Part shown: one piece after another, positions 1-11,829 of the stretch
How the letters are laid out: every line of letters begins with the position of its first letter
How positions within the stretch are numbered: the first letter of the stretch is position 1
The notes under the pieces: model-generated
Seen by the model: only the letters and a program-made list of their open reading frames with translations
Database searches by the model: none
What the model was told of the DNA's origin: nothing
From: Malaya genurostris
Lineage: Eukaryota; Arthropoda; Insecta; Diptera; Culicidae
DNA length: 64,000 nucleotides
Direction of reading: 5' to 3'
Assembly: GCF_030247185.1 (NCBI RefSeq)
Contig: NC_080570.1
Location: 100,211,545 to 100,275,544 of the forward strand
Program-made: the position numbers and the translations under genes

Positions 1-318
1 ATTTCATCTTCAAAAAAAGATCCCCGTGTTAAACAAAAAAAGTCAAAACCAAAGACTGTGCCTCCTGGTTTGTTAAATTCACAAACCAATCCAGGATCTA
101 GCACAGAAAAAGATAATAATCCAGTGGGCTCCATTTCACAGCCACCAACAGGATTACTGAAGTTTTCGGAAATTGTTGAATGGATTTTCTCAGCATTCAA
201 TATATCTGAACCCTTAAAGACCCTCATAATGGCATTCCTTCCAATAGCTAGAACCTTTTTGAAGCAGTTATCAGCACAATGGCCAATTGTCTCAGGTTTT
301 GTATCTTTTGATGGATAA
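1..318 (+). CDS. I-clade LINE ORF1 protein, C-terminal 105 residues
   Basis: Reading from base 1 the frame is open to a TAA at 316-318. It gives a basic, Ser/Pro/Asn-rich stretch followed by a hydrophobic C-terminus ending in VSFDG. This matches the usual end of ORF1 in mosquito I elements. ORF1 proteins of this clade bind the element's RNA in a ribonucleoprotein particle; the zinc-knuckle part would lie upstream of the window. ORF2 starts at the ATG at 311, overlapping the ORF1 stop by a few bases, which supports the pairing. The start is missing, so this is a partial gene. No frame damage is visible in the portion present. Confidence 0.8.
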   Translation: MSSSKKDPRVKQKKSKPKTVPPGLLNSQTNPGSSTEKDNNPVGSISQPPTGLLKFSEIVEWIFSAFNISEPLKTLIMAFLPIARTFLKQLSAQWPIVSGFVSFDG

Positions 319-1649
319 TTTATCACCCGCCACAAATGATACAATCACTTTCCTGCAGTGGAATCAAATACAAATAATAATACCCCTAAGTCCCATACAT
401 TCGGAGCGCTAATGTTTGGTTCACAGAATGATCAATTTAGCCTAGCATGTTTTACTTTTTCGTCATGACAGCTTAGAAAAGTTGAAAAAGAAAATCTCTG
501 GCAACACTACGACATCGAAGCATGCTAGTAATTATCTAAGACAAGACCTGACAACTGGCTTCTTATTCTTCCTTCCGAATCATCCTTCTCGTCATTTTCG
601 CCCTGTGGAATAAATACCAACGTATCGGCTACAGTGTAGCTATATTTACAGAATTTTTTTAATAACTATGCTAGGAAAAAAATATTACATTTAAATTTTT
701 AGACTTTAGGTTTTTGATTTGAAATAAACATAAAACATGTTTTGGTGAATGCATTTCTTTATTATATATTAATGCTTAAAAACAATTAATTGAGCTTTGA
801 TGACAAAACACAAAATATCTAATGTTGAACGAACAATCGGATCCATTGTTGACGTATTACCGGATTTTTTGGAAACCGGGAAAAGTCAGGTTCGGATAGA
901 AATGCTTAATGCGACCACAGTGTGGAACACAACAGTTCATTCTTCTCGTAAAACTAAACACACTTTCGAGTTTATACTAATTTAACAAATCTTTTTTTGG
1001 TTACACTTTAATTCACTAAAAAGTAAGACGGCTTGATGCCTATTTTAATTACACAGTCTTGCCACTATAAACATTTATTACCAATGAGATTGAAAAAAAA
1101 GTTAAACATTCTCCGAAAATTTTCATTTTCATTGGTGAGCTAAAATTATACATTTTAATAAATTTGTTTTCTGATTTTCTTTATACCTGGCATCATTGCT
1201 CGCGTACCCTGCAAAAGTTTTTTCTTTTCACAATGTGCAGGTGGCAACATCAAAATCAGCCAATCAGAAACTGGTCCATTTTGGAACAAAAGCAGCCCCC
1301 CCAGATGTCAGGTCTTGTCTTAGGTAATTATCATGAAAACAATGCGTCGCTATCGAATAGCGGATGAAAACATTTATGAATGAAATGACTTATATTTCAA
1401 AACGAAAACTTCGGTGATTTGAGGTATTTTATTTATTCCATTACCAAGTTTCATATTGTTTTTTTTTTAATGGAAGAACCATATTCATAACTGACGCCAG
1501 TGTGATATTCTTCTGGACCACAAGTGATCGACAAATATCCAACAAGTTGTTGTAGCATATCTGGAATTGTGTATTTATTGACGTTTTAATATGTTAAATA
1601 ATAAACGATTGAATCAGAGATCAGAGTGCGCTCGCATTCCTCGGTAATA

Positions 1650-2335
1650 TCAATGTTGAAACATTTGCTCTGTTGAACTGCCGTTGTTGTAGTCATATGC
1701 GAGGGAACGGCTACCTTTTTTAGTAGCTTCCTCGAACGTCCTCAAATATTGTGCATCATTCTTTCTAATCACACATAGATCAATGTAAGAACCGGATCCT
1801 AAATCGTTGAAAATTCCGGTTTCCAGCGAGACTCGAACACGGACTGCAAGTCTGCCCGATCCCATTGTTGCATAAGGCAGCTTATCTGTCGATCCGTGAG
1901 GATAAATACAATAAATAAACGATCCCGTATGATCTACACCCCCTAAAACCAAAGCAGCGCTAATATGACCTTGATAGCGAAACAAAAACTGTTTCAACAT
2001 CGTATTAGCAATAACTACCGGGACTGTTCATCCAGTATTTAACCGGTGTAATTCTAAATTTGACGATATCATATGACTGGTTATTTCCGTGTCAGCAGCT
2101 GTTCCGGCACCACAGTAGTTCATGTTTTTAGTCAAGTAGTGAATATTTTCGTTTTTATCCTCCACGATTGGTCTCTCAGTAGCACGAGTTTTAATAGCTT
2201 TCGGCGGAACAAATCGTTGGTGCATTGTTGAGCATTTCTATAAAACATCAAGGTTAGAAATTCAAGTCTTGCGTTTCCTCTGACGACACTAACCTGCGAC
2301 AGTTTTCAAAACTGAATCCGGGTGCTTCCAGATGT
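1650..2335 (-). pseudogene. 20S proteasome subunit beta type-7 (beta-2) pseudogene
   Basis: The minus strand carries a decayed copy of the trypsin-like beta-2 proteasome subunit. Recognisable blocks, in order: GFSFENCRR (to 2294), a 56 bp GT-AG intron (2238-2293), FVPPKAIKT, RATERPIVEDKNENIHYLT, CCGAGTAADTE-like YCGAGTAADTE, SSNLELHRLNTG, MLKQFLFRYQG, ALVLGGVDHTG, YPHGSTDKLPYATMGSG and GIFNDLGSGS. Damage: a deletion directly joins KT to RAT, removing the segment with the catalytic N-terminal Thr; a TGA replaces the Arg codon after LNTG (near 2028); a small deletion after MGSGRLA shifts frame and a further deletion restores it. The retained intron shows a DNA-level copy, not a retrocopy. It lies wholly inside the P-type element 365-2798. 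Confidence 0.9.
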
Positions 2336-2474
2336 CGATAGTCATATCGGTTCTTAGTCAAACAATGGTAATCACAAAAAGCAGCTTCAATTACATTCAA
2401 ATTCTTTCGGATTTTCCACGATCTCGAAAAATTAAACATCTTTGTTTATGAGCATAATAAACAGTCACTATGGT

Positions 2475-2638
2475 TAGAGTGACTATAATCAGAGTGGCGA
2501 CAGCTGTTCGTTTGGAATGACAGCTACCAGTTCCAAACGAGCAAACGACCTGTCAATTCAATGTAAAGCTAATGGAATGTTTTGAATTGTTGCCAACATT
2601 ACGGATGAGATGTCGTCACTCTGGTTATAGGCACTCTA
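2475..2638. mobile_element. 164 bp hAT-type MITE, copy 1
   Basis: Ends are TAGAGTGACTATAATCAGAG and its inverted partner TAGAGTGCCTATAACCAGAG. It is flanked by the 8 bp duplication ACTATGGT (2467-2474, 2639-2646). The related P-type element at 43084 has the unoccupied site with a single copy of this octamer, which confirms the boundaries. A second copy lies at 63176-63339. Confidence 0.9.
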
Positions 2639-5600
2639 ACTATGGTGAATCATTTTCCAGTCATCAGAGTTGCCAGTTTTATATAAAATTCAATAAGGTA
2701 CACCGTCACTCTGACAGTGTATCATGACAGTGTACCGCACGATGCAAAATGTGTCCTTGAAAATTTGTCGGAGTACTCCGTATTATAATTTGTATTTGGT
2801 GGAATTGTCGAAGCATCATGCCAAAACTTGATTCATTTAAGGTTTTATTGCATAGTCAAAAATGTGATGTATTTGCTTTGTGTGAAACATGGCTTACATC
2901 AAACATAGCCTTAAATTTTAATGACTTTAACATTATACGTCTCGATAGAGACTCTCCGTATGGTGGAGTGCTTTTGGGAATTAAGAAATGCTATTCCTTT
3001 TATAGATTAAACATCCCTTCAACTTCTAGTATAGAAGTTGTTGCTTGCCAAATAAACGTTAAAGGCAAAGATATTTGCATAGCTTCAGTTTATATTCCTC
3101 CAAAAGCACAAGTTGGACAGCGGCAGCTTAATGAAATGGTTGAAGCCCTTCCTGCTCCACGATTGATTCTGGGGGATTTAAATTCGCACGGTATTATGTG
3201 GGGTTCCGTTTACAATGATAGCAGATCATCTTTAATACAAAACATTTGTGACAATTTTAACATGACGGTATTAAATATGGGTAGCATGACACGGATCCCA
3301 AGACCTCCTGCACGCCCAAGTGCATTAGATCTATCTCTTTGCTCAACATCAATTCGACTAGATTGCACCTGGAAAATATTGCCTGATTTACACGGTAGCG
3401 ATCATTTACCAATCATCATCTCAATTAGCAGTAGCAATTGCATTGCTACTTCAACTAGTATTCCATATGATTTGACAAAAAATATCGACTGGATTAAATA
3501 CCAAAGTAGTATCTCTAGTATTTTGAATTCAATGGAAGAGCTCTCTCCACTTGAAGAATATGACTTCCTCATTTGTTCGATTCTGGACGCAGCAGAACAA
3601 TCCCAAACTAAACGCTTTCCTGGGCCAACGACTAACAGAAGGCCTCCCAACCCCTGGTGGGACAAAGAGTGCTCAGAGGCTAAACTCGCAAAACAAAATG
3701 CTTGCAAGACGTTTCTAAAACGGGGAGGAGGAACTCCTCAGAATTTTGAAAAACTTATGGTGTTAGAAACCAAGTACAAGAGCATACTTCGAGCCAAAAA
3801 ATGTAGCTATTGGAGACATTTTGTCGAAGGTTTGTCAAGAGAAACCTCAATGAGCACTCTTTGGAACACGGCCAGACGAATGAGGAATCGTAACGTGGGC
3901 AATGAGAGTGATGAATACTCGAACCGATGGATATTTGACTTTGCTAGGAAAGTTTGCCCAGATTCTGTTCCTACGCAGAGCATTATAAGGGAATCTCCTC
4001 CAAATAATGGTTTTATTAATAACCCATTTTCAATGATGGAATTTTCTATAGCACTCTTGTCTTGTAACAATAACGCTTCTGGGTTGGACAGAATTAAATT
4101 TAACTTGGTGAAGAATCTGCCCGACCTCGCAAAAAGACGTTTGTTGGAATTGTTCAACAAGTTTCTTGAGCAAAATATTGTTCCACCTGACTGGAGACAA
4201 GTGAAAGTTATCGCCATTCAAAAGCCGGGGAAACCAGCTTCCAATCACAACTCATATAGACCCATTGCGATGTTGTCCTGCATCAGAAAATTGTTCGAAA
4301 AAATTATTCTACGACGTCTCGACACTTGGGTCGAGACGAACGGTTTGTTGTCAGATACTCAGTTTGGCTTCCGTAGAAATAAAGGGACGAATGATTGCCT
4401 TGCATTACTTTCGTCTGACATCCAAATTGCCTTCGCTCAAAAGCAACAAATGGCATCTGTATTTTTAGACATTAAAGGAGCATTTGATTCAGTTTCCATT
4501 GATGTTCTTTCAGACAAGCTCCACCAACATGGACTCCCAGCGGTTATAAATAATTATTTGCACAACCTTTTGTCAGAGAAACGCATGCATTTTTCACATG
4601 GCGATTTGGCAACATTCAGAATTAGCTACATGGGTCTCCCGCAAGGCTCATGCCTCAGTCCGCTTCTCTATAATTTTTACGTGAATGACATTGACAGCTG
4701 TCTTGTAACCCCATGTACACTAAGACAATTGGCAGATGATGGCGTGGTTTCAGTGACTGGACCCAAAGCTATTGATCTGCAAAAACCATTGCAAGATACC
4801 TTAGATAACTTGTCCGTTTGGGCTGTTCATCTTGGTATCGAATTCTCTGCGGAGAAAACAGTGGTTCGATTCCAAATGCACGTGGGGAGGACACATTAGG
4901 TATCTGATAACGAAATGCCAACAAAGAGTAAATTTTCTTCGAACAATAACAGGATCTTGGTGGGGTGCTCATCCGCAAGATCTAATAAAATTGTATCAAA
5001 CAACGATACTTTCAGTGATGGAATATGGATGCGTTTGTTTTCGTTCCGCTGCAAACTCTCATATTATCAAACTGGAGCGAATTCAGTACCGTTGTTTGCG
5101 AATTGCCTTAGGCTGCATGCATTCGACACATACAATGAGTCTTGAAGTTCTGGCGGGAGTTCTTCCATTGAAAGATCGTTTTTGGGAGCTTTCATCACGC
5201 CTGCTAATAAGATGTGAGGTGCTTAATCCCATGGTAATTAATAATTTCGAACGACTAGTCGAGCTTCGATCTCAAACAAAATTCATGACAGTATATTTTA
5301 ATCACATGTCACAGGAAATCAACCCATCAAGATATATTCCTATCCGTGTCAGCATCCTAAGTGCCCCTGACTCAACTTTATTTTTCGATACATCCATGCA
5401 GCGCGAAGTGCGTGGAATCCCGGATCATCTACGCTCGGCGGAAATCCCAAAAATATTTTCAAGTAAGTTCAGTCATATTGACTCTGAGAAAATGTTTTAC
5501 ACGGATGGATCGCGAATTGAAGAAGCGACAGGGTTTGGTATGTTCAACAATAATGTTTCGGCCTCATTTAGACTTCAAGAACCTGCATCTGTTTATATAG

Positions 5601-6864
5601 CAGAGCTAGCAGCAGTTCATTATAGTTTGAGTGTAATCGTCACATTATCTCCAAACCATTATTTCCTTTTCACAGATAGTCTGAGTGCAATTGAAGCCAT
5701 TCGCTCAAACATGACTGGCAAGACTGAACCGTTTTTCCTGGGCAAAATAAAACAGCGCCTGAACGACATATTGAACAATAATTATCTAATCACTATAGTC
5801 TGGGTCCCGGCTCATTGCTCCATTCCTGGCAATGAAAGAGCCGATATTTTAGCCAAACGTGGTGCTATTGAGGGTGAAATCTATGAGAGACCGATTGCTT
5901 TCAACGAATTCTATAGCTCGTCTCGCCAAAGAACACTTGCCAGCTGGCAAGCTTCTTGGGATAGAGATGATTTGGGTCGGTGGATGCACTCAATTATTCC
6001 GAAAATATCGACAAAGGCATGGTTCAGGGGACTGGATGTGAGTAGGGATTTCATTCGTGTGATGTCCAGACTCATGTCCTATCACTACACGTTAGATGCA
6101 CATCTCCTTCGAATTGGGCTCTCCGAGACTAATCATTGTGCTTGCGGAGAAGGTTATCGGGATATTGATCATGTCGTTTGGACATGCGTGGAGTATCGTG
6201 ATGTCAGATCTCAACTAATAAATTCTTTGCGTACCCAAGGTAGACTTTCCAATGTCCCAGTTCGAGACATTCTTGCCTGTCGTGACCTTTCATACATGAA
6301 ACTTATTTATCATTTCATAAAGAAAATTGGAGTTTCAATTTAATAAAGGCCTCTCTTAAGACTTAGTTCTGATTCCAGCTGCGTCCATGAGTTCAACCAA
6401 TAGCTAAATTAGAATAAAAATTATGTAATGATACAAACAAACTCGAAACAGTTTATGAAATTATCAACAAAATGTCTGAAAATATCAGCTTATTTTATAA
6501 TTTATAGAAGTTAATCGTTTGGTTCAATTAATATTTCCGAGTAGATTTCATAATTAATGGCGAGTTACCTAAGATGATGTTTAAGTAATAAGAGGAATAT
6601 GTTTTAATAAATTAAAATCGTTGTGACTATGTTAGAATTAAATTAGGATAAGAATTTTATGTAAAAGTGATGCTACGGCGAAGAAAAACTTATGTAAACT
6701 GCCTTAAGAAATAAACGTATCTATGAAAAAAAAAGGCGGGTGGGTAATGTCAGAGATATAACTGGATGTCGTGAATACGAAAACAAATGACATGTTCCTT
6801 AACACTTCCGAATATCAAATAGTTGATCAATTGTATGAATTATGCAAGCATTCCCCTTTTCCAC

Positions 6865-9800
6865 ATTTTTCGCAAAAACAAAGAAGGCTTCACTTGATCT
6901 CGATTACTGTGAATTTCACACAGCGAAAAGTGCAAGAATCTAACCAAACTGTTCTACATTTGCACTAAACTGAGGATATTTTCTTTCGATTTGCGAACAA
7001 CACATCCTAATAGTTCTTCAGAAAACTTTTAGAGCCATTAGAACGGCTGATTTTTTATAATGCTTTCCAACGATGCTTATTCATCCATCGAAATGACTGG
7101 CAGCTGTGACGTAATCACTCTTATCGGAAGCGAAACTAGCTTTGCAAACGGCACAAAATACATCTGCTCGCATTGGCGATAGAATCCAAACTGATTAGAT
7201 TTTTGTTAGGAGCTTTCTTTTACGTGATTTCGTTTGTAGCATTTTCACTAATGGGCGGTCCTAACGGCTATAAAAATAGTCGCATACAGAATATTAATGT
7301 CGATTATTTTATTTCGCATTTGCAAATTTATTGAAAAAAAACTATCAATATGCTGTAGCGATTCATTTCCAGCATTCAGAAGGGACAAATTGCGTAATTC
7401 TCTACGATATTAAACTCGGAACATTTTTCGCAAAAAAAAGCTTCACTTGATCTCGATTACTGTGAATTTCACACAGCGAAAAGTGCACAAATCTAACCAA
7501 ATTGTTCTTGATTTGCACTAAACTGAGGATAATTACCTGCGGTTTGCGAAAAACAAATCCTAATAGTTCTTTAGAAAAATTTTAGAGCCATTAGAACGGC
7601 TGATTTTTTATAATGCTCTCCAACGTTGCTTTTTCATCCATCGAAATGACTGGCAGCTGTGACGTAATCGCTCTTGTCGAAAGCGAAACTAGCTGTGCAG
7701 ACGACACAAAACACATCTGCTCGCAGTGGCGATAGAATCCAAACTGATTCAATTTTTGTTAAGAGTTTCCTTTATGTGATTTCGTTTGTAGCTTTTTCAC
7801 TAATGGGCGGTCCTAACGGCTATAAAAATAGCCGCATACAGAATTTTTATGTCGATTATTTCATTTCGGATTTGCATAATTTATTGAAAAAAAACTATCA
7901 ATATGCTGTAGGGATTCATTTCCAGCATTCAGAAGGGTCAAATTGCGTAATTCTCTACGATATTAAACTCGGAACATTTTTCGCAAAAAAAGGCTTCACT
8001 TGATCTCGATTACTGTGAATTTCACACAGCGAAAAGTGCACAAATCTAACCAAATTGTTCTTGATTTGCACTAAACTGAGGATAATTACCTGCGATTTGC
8101 GAAAAACAAATCCTAATAGTTCTTTAGAAAAATTTTAGAGCCATTAGAACGGCTGATTTTTTATAATGCTCTCCAACGTTGCTTTTTCATCCATCGAAAT
8201 GACTGGCAGCTGTGACGTAATCGCTCTTGTCGAAAGCGAAACTAGCTGTGCAGACGACACAAAACACATCTGCTCGCAGTGGCGATAGAATCCAAACTGA
8301 TTCAATTTTTGTTAAGAGATTTCCTTTTATTTGATTTCGTTTGTAGCTTTTCCACTAATGGGCGGTCCTAACGGCTATAAAAATAGCCGCATACAGAATT
8401 TTTATGTCGATTATTTCATTTCGGATTTGCAAAATTTTTTGAAAAAAACTATCAATATGCTGTAGGGATTAATTTCCAGCATTCAGAAGGGTCAAATTGC
8501 GGAATTCTCTACGATATTAAACTCGGAACATTTTTCTCAAAAAAAGGCTTCACTTGATCTCGATTACTGTGAATTTCACACAGCGAAAAGTGCACAAATC
8601 TAACCAAATTGTTCTTGATTTGCACTAAACTGAGGATAATTACCTGCGATTTGCGAAAAACAAATCCTAATAGTTCTTTAGAAAAATTTTAGAGCCATTA
8701 GAACGGCTGATTTTTTATAATGCTCTCCAACGTTGCTTTTTCATCCATCGAAATAATGACTGGCAGCTGTGACGTAATCGCTCTTGTCGAAAGCGAAACT
8801 AGCTGTGCAGACGACACAAAACACATCTGCTCGCAGTGGCGATAGAATCCAAACTGATTCAATTTTTGTTAAGAGATTTCCTTTTGTGTGATTTCGTTTG
8901 TAGCTTTTTCACTAATGGGCGGTCCTAACGGCTATAAAAATAGCCGCATATAGAATTTCAATGTCGATTATTTCATTTCGGATTTGCATAATTTATTGAA
9001 AAAAAAACTATCAATATGCTGTAGGGATTCATTTCCAACATTCAGAAGGGTCAAATTGCGTAATTCTCTACGATATTAAACTCGGAACATTTTTCGCAAA
9101 AAAAGGCTTCACTTGATCTCGATTACTGTGAATTTCACACAGCGAAAAGTGCACAAATCTAACCAAATTGTTCTTGATTTGCACTAAACTGAGGATAATT
9201 ACCTGCGATTTGCGAAAAACAAATCCTAATAGTTCTTTAGAAAAATTTTAGAGCCATTAGAACGGCTGATTTTGTGCAATGCTCTCCACCGTTGTTTTTT
9301 TTTTCCAATGCTAATGACTGGCAGCTGTGACGTAATCGCTCATGTCGAAAGCGAAACTAGCTGTGCAGACGACACAAAACACATCTGCTCGCAGTGGTGA
9401 TAGAATCCAAACTGATTGAATTTTTGTTAAGAGATTTCCTTTTATGTGATTTCGTTTGTAGCTTTTTCACTAATGGGCGGTCCTAACGGCTATAAAAATA
9501 GCCGCATACAGAATTTTTATGTCGATTATTTCATTTCGGATTTGCATAATTTATTGAAAAAAAACTATCAATATGCTGTAGGGATTCATTTCCAGCATTC
9601 AGAAGGGTCAAATTGCGTAATTCTCTACGATATTAAACTCGGAACATTTTTCGCAAAAAAAGGCTTCACTTGATCTCGATTACTGTGAATTTCACACAGC
9701 GAAAAGTGCACAAATCTAACCAAATTGTTCTTGATTTGCACTAAACTGAGGATAATTACCTGCGATTTGCGAAAAACAAATCCTAATAGTTCTTTAGAAA

Positions 9801-11330
9801 AATTTTAGAGCCATTAGAACGGCTGATTTTTTATAATGCTCTCCAACGTTGCTTTTTCATCCATCGAAATGACTGGCAGCTGTGACGTAATCGCTCTTGT
9901 CGAAAGCGAAACTAGCTGTGCAGACGACACAAAACACATCTGCTCGCAGTGGCGATAGAATCCAAACTGATTCAATTTTTGTTAAGAGATTTCCTTTTAT
10001 TTGATTTCGTTTGTAGCTTTTCCACTAATGGGCGGTCCTAACGGCTATAAAAATAGCCGCATACAGAATTTTTATGTCGATTATTTCATTTCGGATTTGC
10101 AAAATTTTTTGAAAAAAACTATCAATATGCTGTAGGGATTAATTTCCAGCATTCAGAAGGGTCAAATTGCGGAATTCTCTACGATATTAAACTCGGAACA
10201 TTTTTCTCAAAAAAAGGCTTCACTTGATCTCGATTACTGTGAATTTCACACAGCGAAAAGTGCACAAATCTAACCAAATTGTTCTTGATTTGCACTAAAC
10301 TGAGGATAATTACCTGCGATTTGCGAAAAACAAATCCTAATAGTTCTTTAGAAAAATTTTAGAGCCATTAGAACGGCTGATTTTTTATAATGCTCTCCAA
10401 CGTTGCTTTTTCATCCATCGAAATGACTGGCAGCTGTGACGTAATCGCTCTTGTCGAAAGCGAAACTAGCTGTGCAGACGACACAAAACACATCTGCTCG
10501 CAGTGGCGATAGAATCCAAACTGATTCAATTTTTGTTAAGAGATTTCCTTTTGTGTGATTTCGTTTGTAGCTTTTTCACTAATGGGCGGTCCTAACGGCT
10601 ATAAAAATAGCCGCATATAGAATTTCAATGTCGATTATTTCATTTCGGATTTGCATAATTTATTGAAAAAAAACTATCAATATGCTGTAGGGATTCATTT
10701 CCAACATTCAGAAGGGTCAAATTGCGTAATTCTCTACGATATTAAACTCGGAACATTTTTCGCAAAAAAAGGCTTCACTTGATCTCGATTACTGTGAATT
10801 TCACACAGCGAAAAGTGCACAAATCTAACCAAATTGTTCTTGATTTGCACTAAACTGAGGATAATTACCTGCGATTTGCGAAAAACAAATCCTAATAGTT
10901 CTTTAGAAAAATTTTAGAGCCATTAGAACGGCTGATTTTTTATAATGCTCTCCAACGTTGCTTTTTCATCCATCGAAATGACTGGCAGCTGTGACGTAAT
11001 CGCTCTTGTCGAAAGCGAAACTAGCTGTGCAGACGACACAAAACACATCTGCTCGCAGTGGCGATAGAATCCAAACTGATTCAATTTTTGTTAAGAGATT
11101 TCCTTTTATGTGATTTCGTTTGTAGCTTTTTCACTAATGGGCGGTCCTAACGGCTATAAAAATAGCCGCATATAGAATTTCAATGTCGATTATTTCATTT
11201 CGGATTTGCATAATTTATTGAAAGAGACTATCAATATGCTGTAGGGATTCGTTTCTAGCATTCAGAAGGACCAAATTGAGGAACTCACTACGATATTCAC
11301 CACTTTTGGAAACATTTTTCTTGAACGATT
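6865..11330 (+). repeat. Tandem array of eight ~555 bp units with higher-order periodicity
   Basis: The motif ATGGGCGGTCCTAACGGC occurs at 7251, 7803, 8358, 8915, 9473, 10028, 10582 and 11137, giving spacings of 552, 555, 557, 558, 555, 554 and 555. Variants recur three units apart: the unit at 8358 matches that at 10028, 8915 matches 10582 and 7803 matches 9473. This indicates a trimeric duplication of about 1.67 kb. Units contain TGACGTAATC, a TATAAAAATAG motif and a GTGAATTTCACACAGCGAA block. ORFs of 75-109 codons occur in units 2 and 5 only and are broken in the others. Confidence 0.92.
7261..7295 (+). promoter_or_regulatory. TATA-like motif of the 555 bp unit (representative)
   Basis: Each array unit contains CTAACGGCTATAAAAATAG followed about 15 bases later by CATA(C/T)AGAAT, preceded by the GC-rich GGGCGGTCC. 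The spacing resembles a core promoter with TATA box and initiator. A CRE-like TGACGTAATC lies about 150 bases upstream. The same motif sits in the single-unit inverted copy near 39590. Promoter activity is inference only; no conserved ORF follows. Confidence 0.35.
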
Positions 11331-11553
11331 TGTTGTACAGCAGCAGCTATTTTCTTCTCTTCCTCAGAACGCGTTCTGATTGGCTGGTGTTGACATGGGT
11401 CAAATGAGATAGGTTTTTCAATAGTGTACTATTGAAATACTTCAATGCTCTTGCTATACACGTTTAAGTTGAAAAATTTCGATTCTATTGGTAGTTAGAT
11501 TATATAAATCCTTCCACAGATCACTGAGCTATGAGCTTTCAAAATACGAGAAA

Positions 11554-11829
11554 GGCAAACGCGCCATATGAATTATCCTCTTTGATACTCGTTTATACCA
11601 AACATTTCAGAAAAGTTTAATTTTGAACTATTTGAGATTATGTCACACAACTGAAAATTTTATCATAAAATTGTGATCATATTTCCGATGGCATGTAGCA
11701 AAAATTATGTTGATTCGTTAGATACAACAAGAGATATTCACGATCAAAAACTTATCACTCTCTCAGAGGGTAAATTTTGAAAAGGCACCCCATAGTAAAG
11801 TAAGTCGTATTCACGACAAAAAAAACTTC
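11554..11829. other. AT-rich spacer
   Basis: No coding potential seen. It contains GTCGTATTCACGAC near 11803, an echo of the GTCGTGAATACGA at the left end of the repeat starting at 6736. That may mark the far border of that element. Confidence 0.4.

Larger units (their letters stand above)
365..2798. mobile_element. Non-autonomous P-type TIR element carrying proteasome gene fragment
   Basis: Terminal inverted repeats read CAAATACAAATAATAATAC at the left and CAAATACAAATTATAATAC at the right. The flanks are a perfect 7 bp duplication GTGGAAT (358-364 and 2799-2805), and removing the element plus one duplicate restores the I-element reading frame exactly. Its ends match a 964 bp relative at 43084-44047. 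The termini also resemble those of the THAP-encoding P element at 32070. No transposase is present. The interior holds a minus-strand proteasome beta-2 pseudogene (1650-2335) and a 164 bp hAT MITE (2475-2638). The stretch 430-1640 has no gene I recognise; a 62-codon ORF at 797-985 lacks recognisable similarity. Confidence 0.88.
311..6343 (+). pseudogene. I-clade LINE ORF2 (endonuclease-RT-RNase H), interrupted
   Basis: ORF2 begins at ATG 311 and reads MDNLSPATNDTITFLQWN to 364. It resumes at 2806 (CRSI..PKLDSFK) after the inserted element and its 7 bp target duplication. AP-endonuclease motifs follow: LCETWL, LGDLNSHG and SDHLPI (to about 3415). The reverse transcriptase carries LPQGSCLSPLLYNFY and LADDG near 4730. 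At about 4862 the reading jumps from SAEKT to WFDSKCTWGGH in another frame; relatives have a few dozen extra residues here, so this is a frame-shifting deletion. RNase H follows (FYTDGS near 5500, AELAAVHYSL, FTDSLSAIEAI, WVPAHCSIPGNERAD), then a Cys-His C-terminal segment (CACGEGYRDIDHVVWTC). The element cannot encode a full ORF2. Confidence 0.92.
1..6735 (+). mobile_element. I-clade non-LTR retrotransposon, 5' end outside window
   Basis: The element runs from the last part of ORF1 through ORF2 to an A-rich 3' tail at about 6727-6735. ORF2 contains endonuclease, reverse transcriptase and RNase H in that order, the arrangement of the I clade in mosquitoes. The 3' UTR (6344-6726) holds no gene. 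The copy is dead: a 2434 bp TIR element (365-2798) splits ORF2 and an internal deletion near 4862 removes part of the RT-RNase H linker and shifts the frame. The A-tail abuts a repeat (6736 on) whose homologous end is also present at about 40556, so the LINE probably inserted at or near that repeat's edge. Confidence 0.93.
6736..11553 (+). repeat. Unclassified dispersed repeat, array-bearing copy
   Basis: The left end (GGGTGGGTAATGTCAGAGA at about 6740) and right end (to about 11553) are both present, inverted, at 39188-40556. Shared right-hand sequence includes the GATTGGCTGGTGTTGACATG block near 11380 and the CCACAGATCACTGAGCT block near 11515. This copy differs by an internal expansion of ~555 bp units. 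No protein with recognisable similarity is encoded. TIRs or LTRs could not be defined, so the class is open. Confidence 0.75.

Noticed and set aside
797..985. 62-codon ORF in the P-type element
   Set aside because: No recognisable family and no counterpart in the sister element. It may be more captured sequence, but this is not supportable.
7674..9673. 109- and 75-codon ORFs (LMGGPNGYKNSRIQNF) in the satellite
   Set aside because: They are identical in two units only because of the trimer duplication. Other units carry stops and frameshifts, and the short inverted copy is also broken.
6865..11330. CRISPR array
   Set aside because: The periodic units are 555 bp without short repeat-spacer structure, and the genome is eukaryotic.
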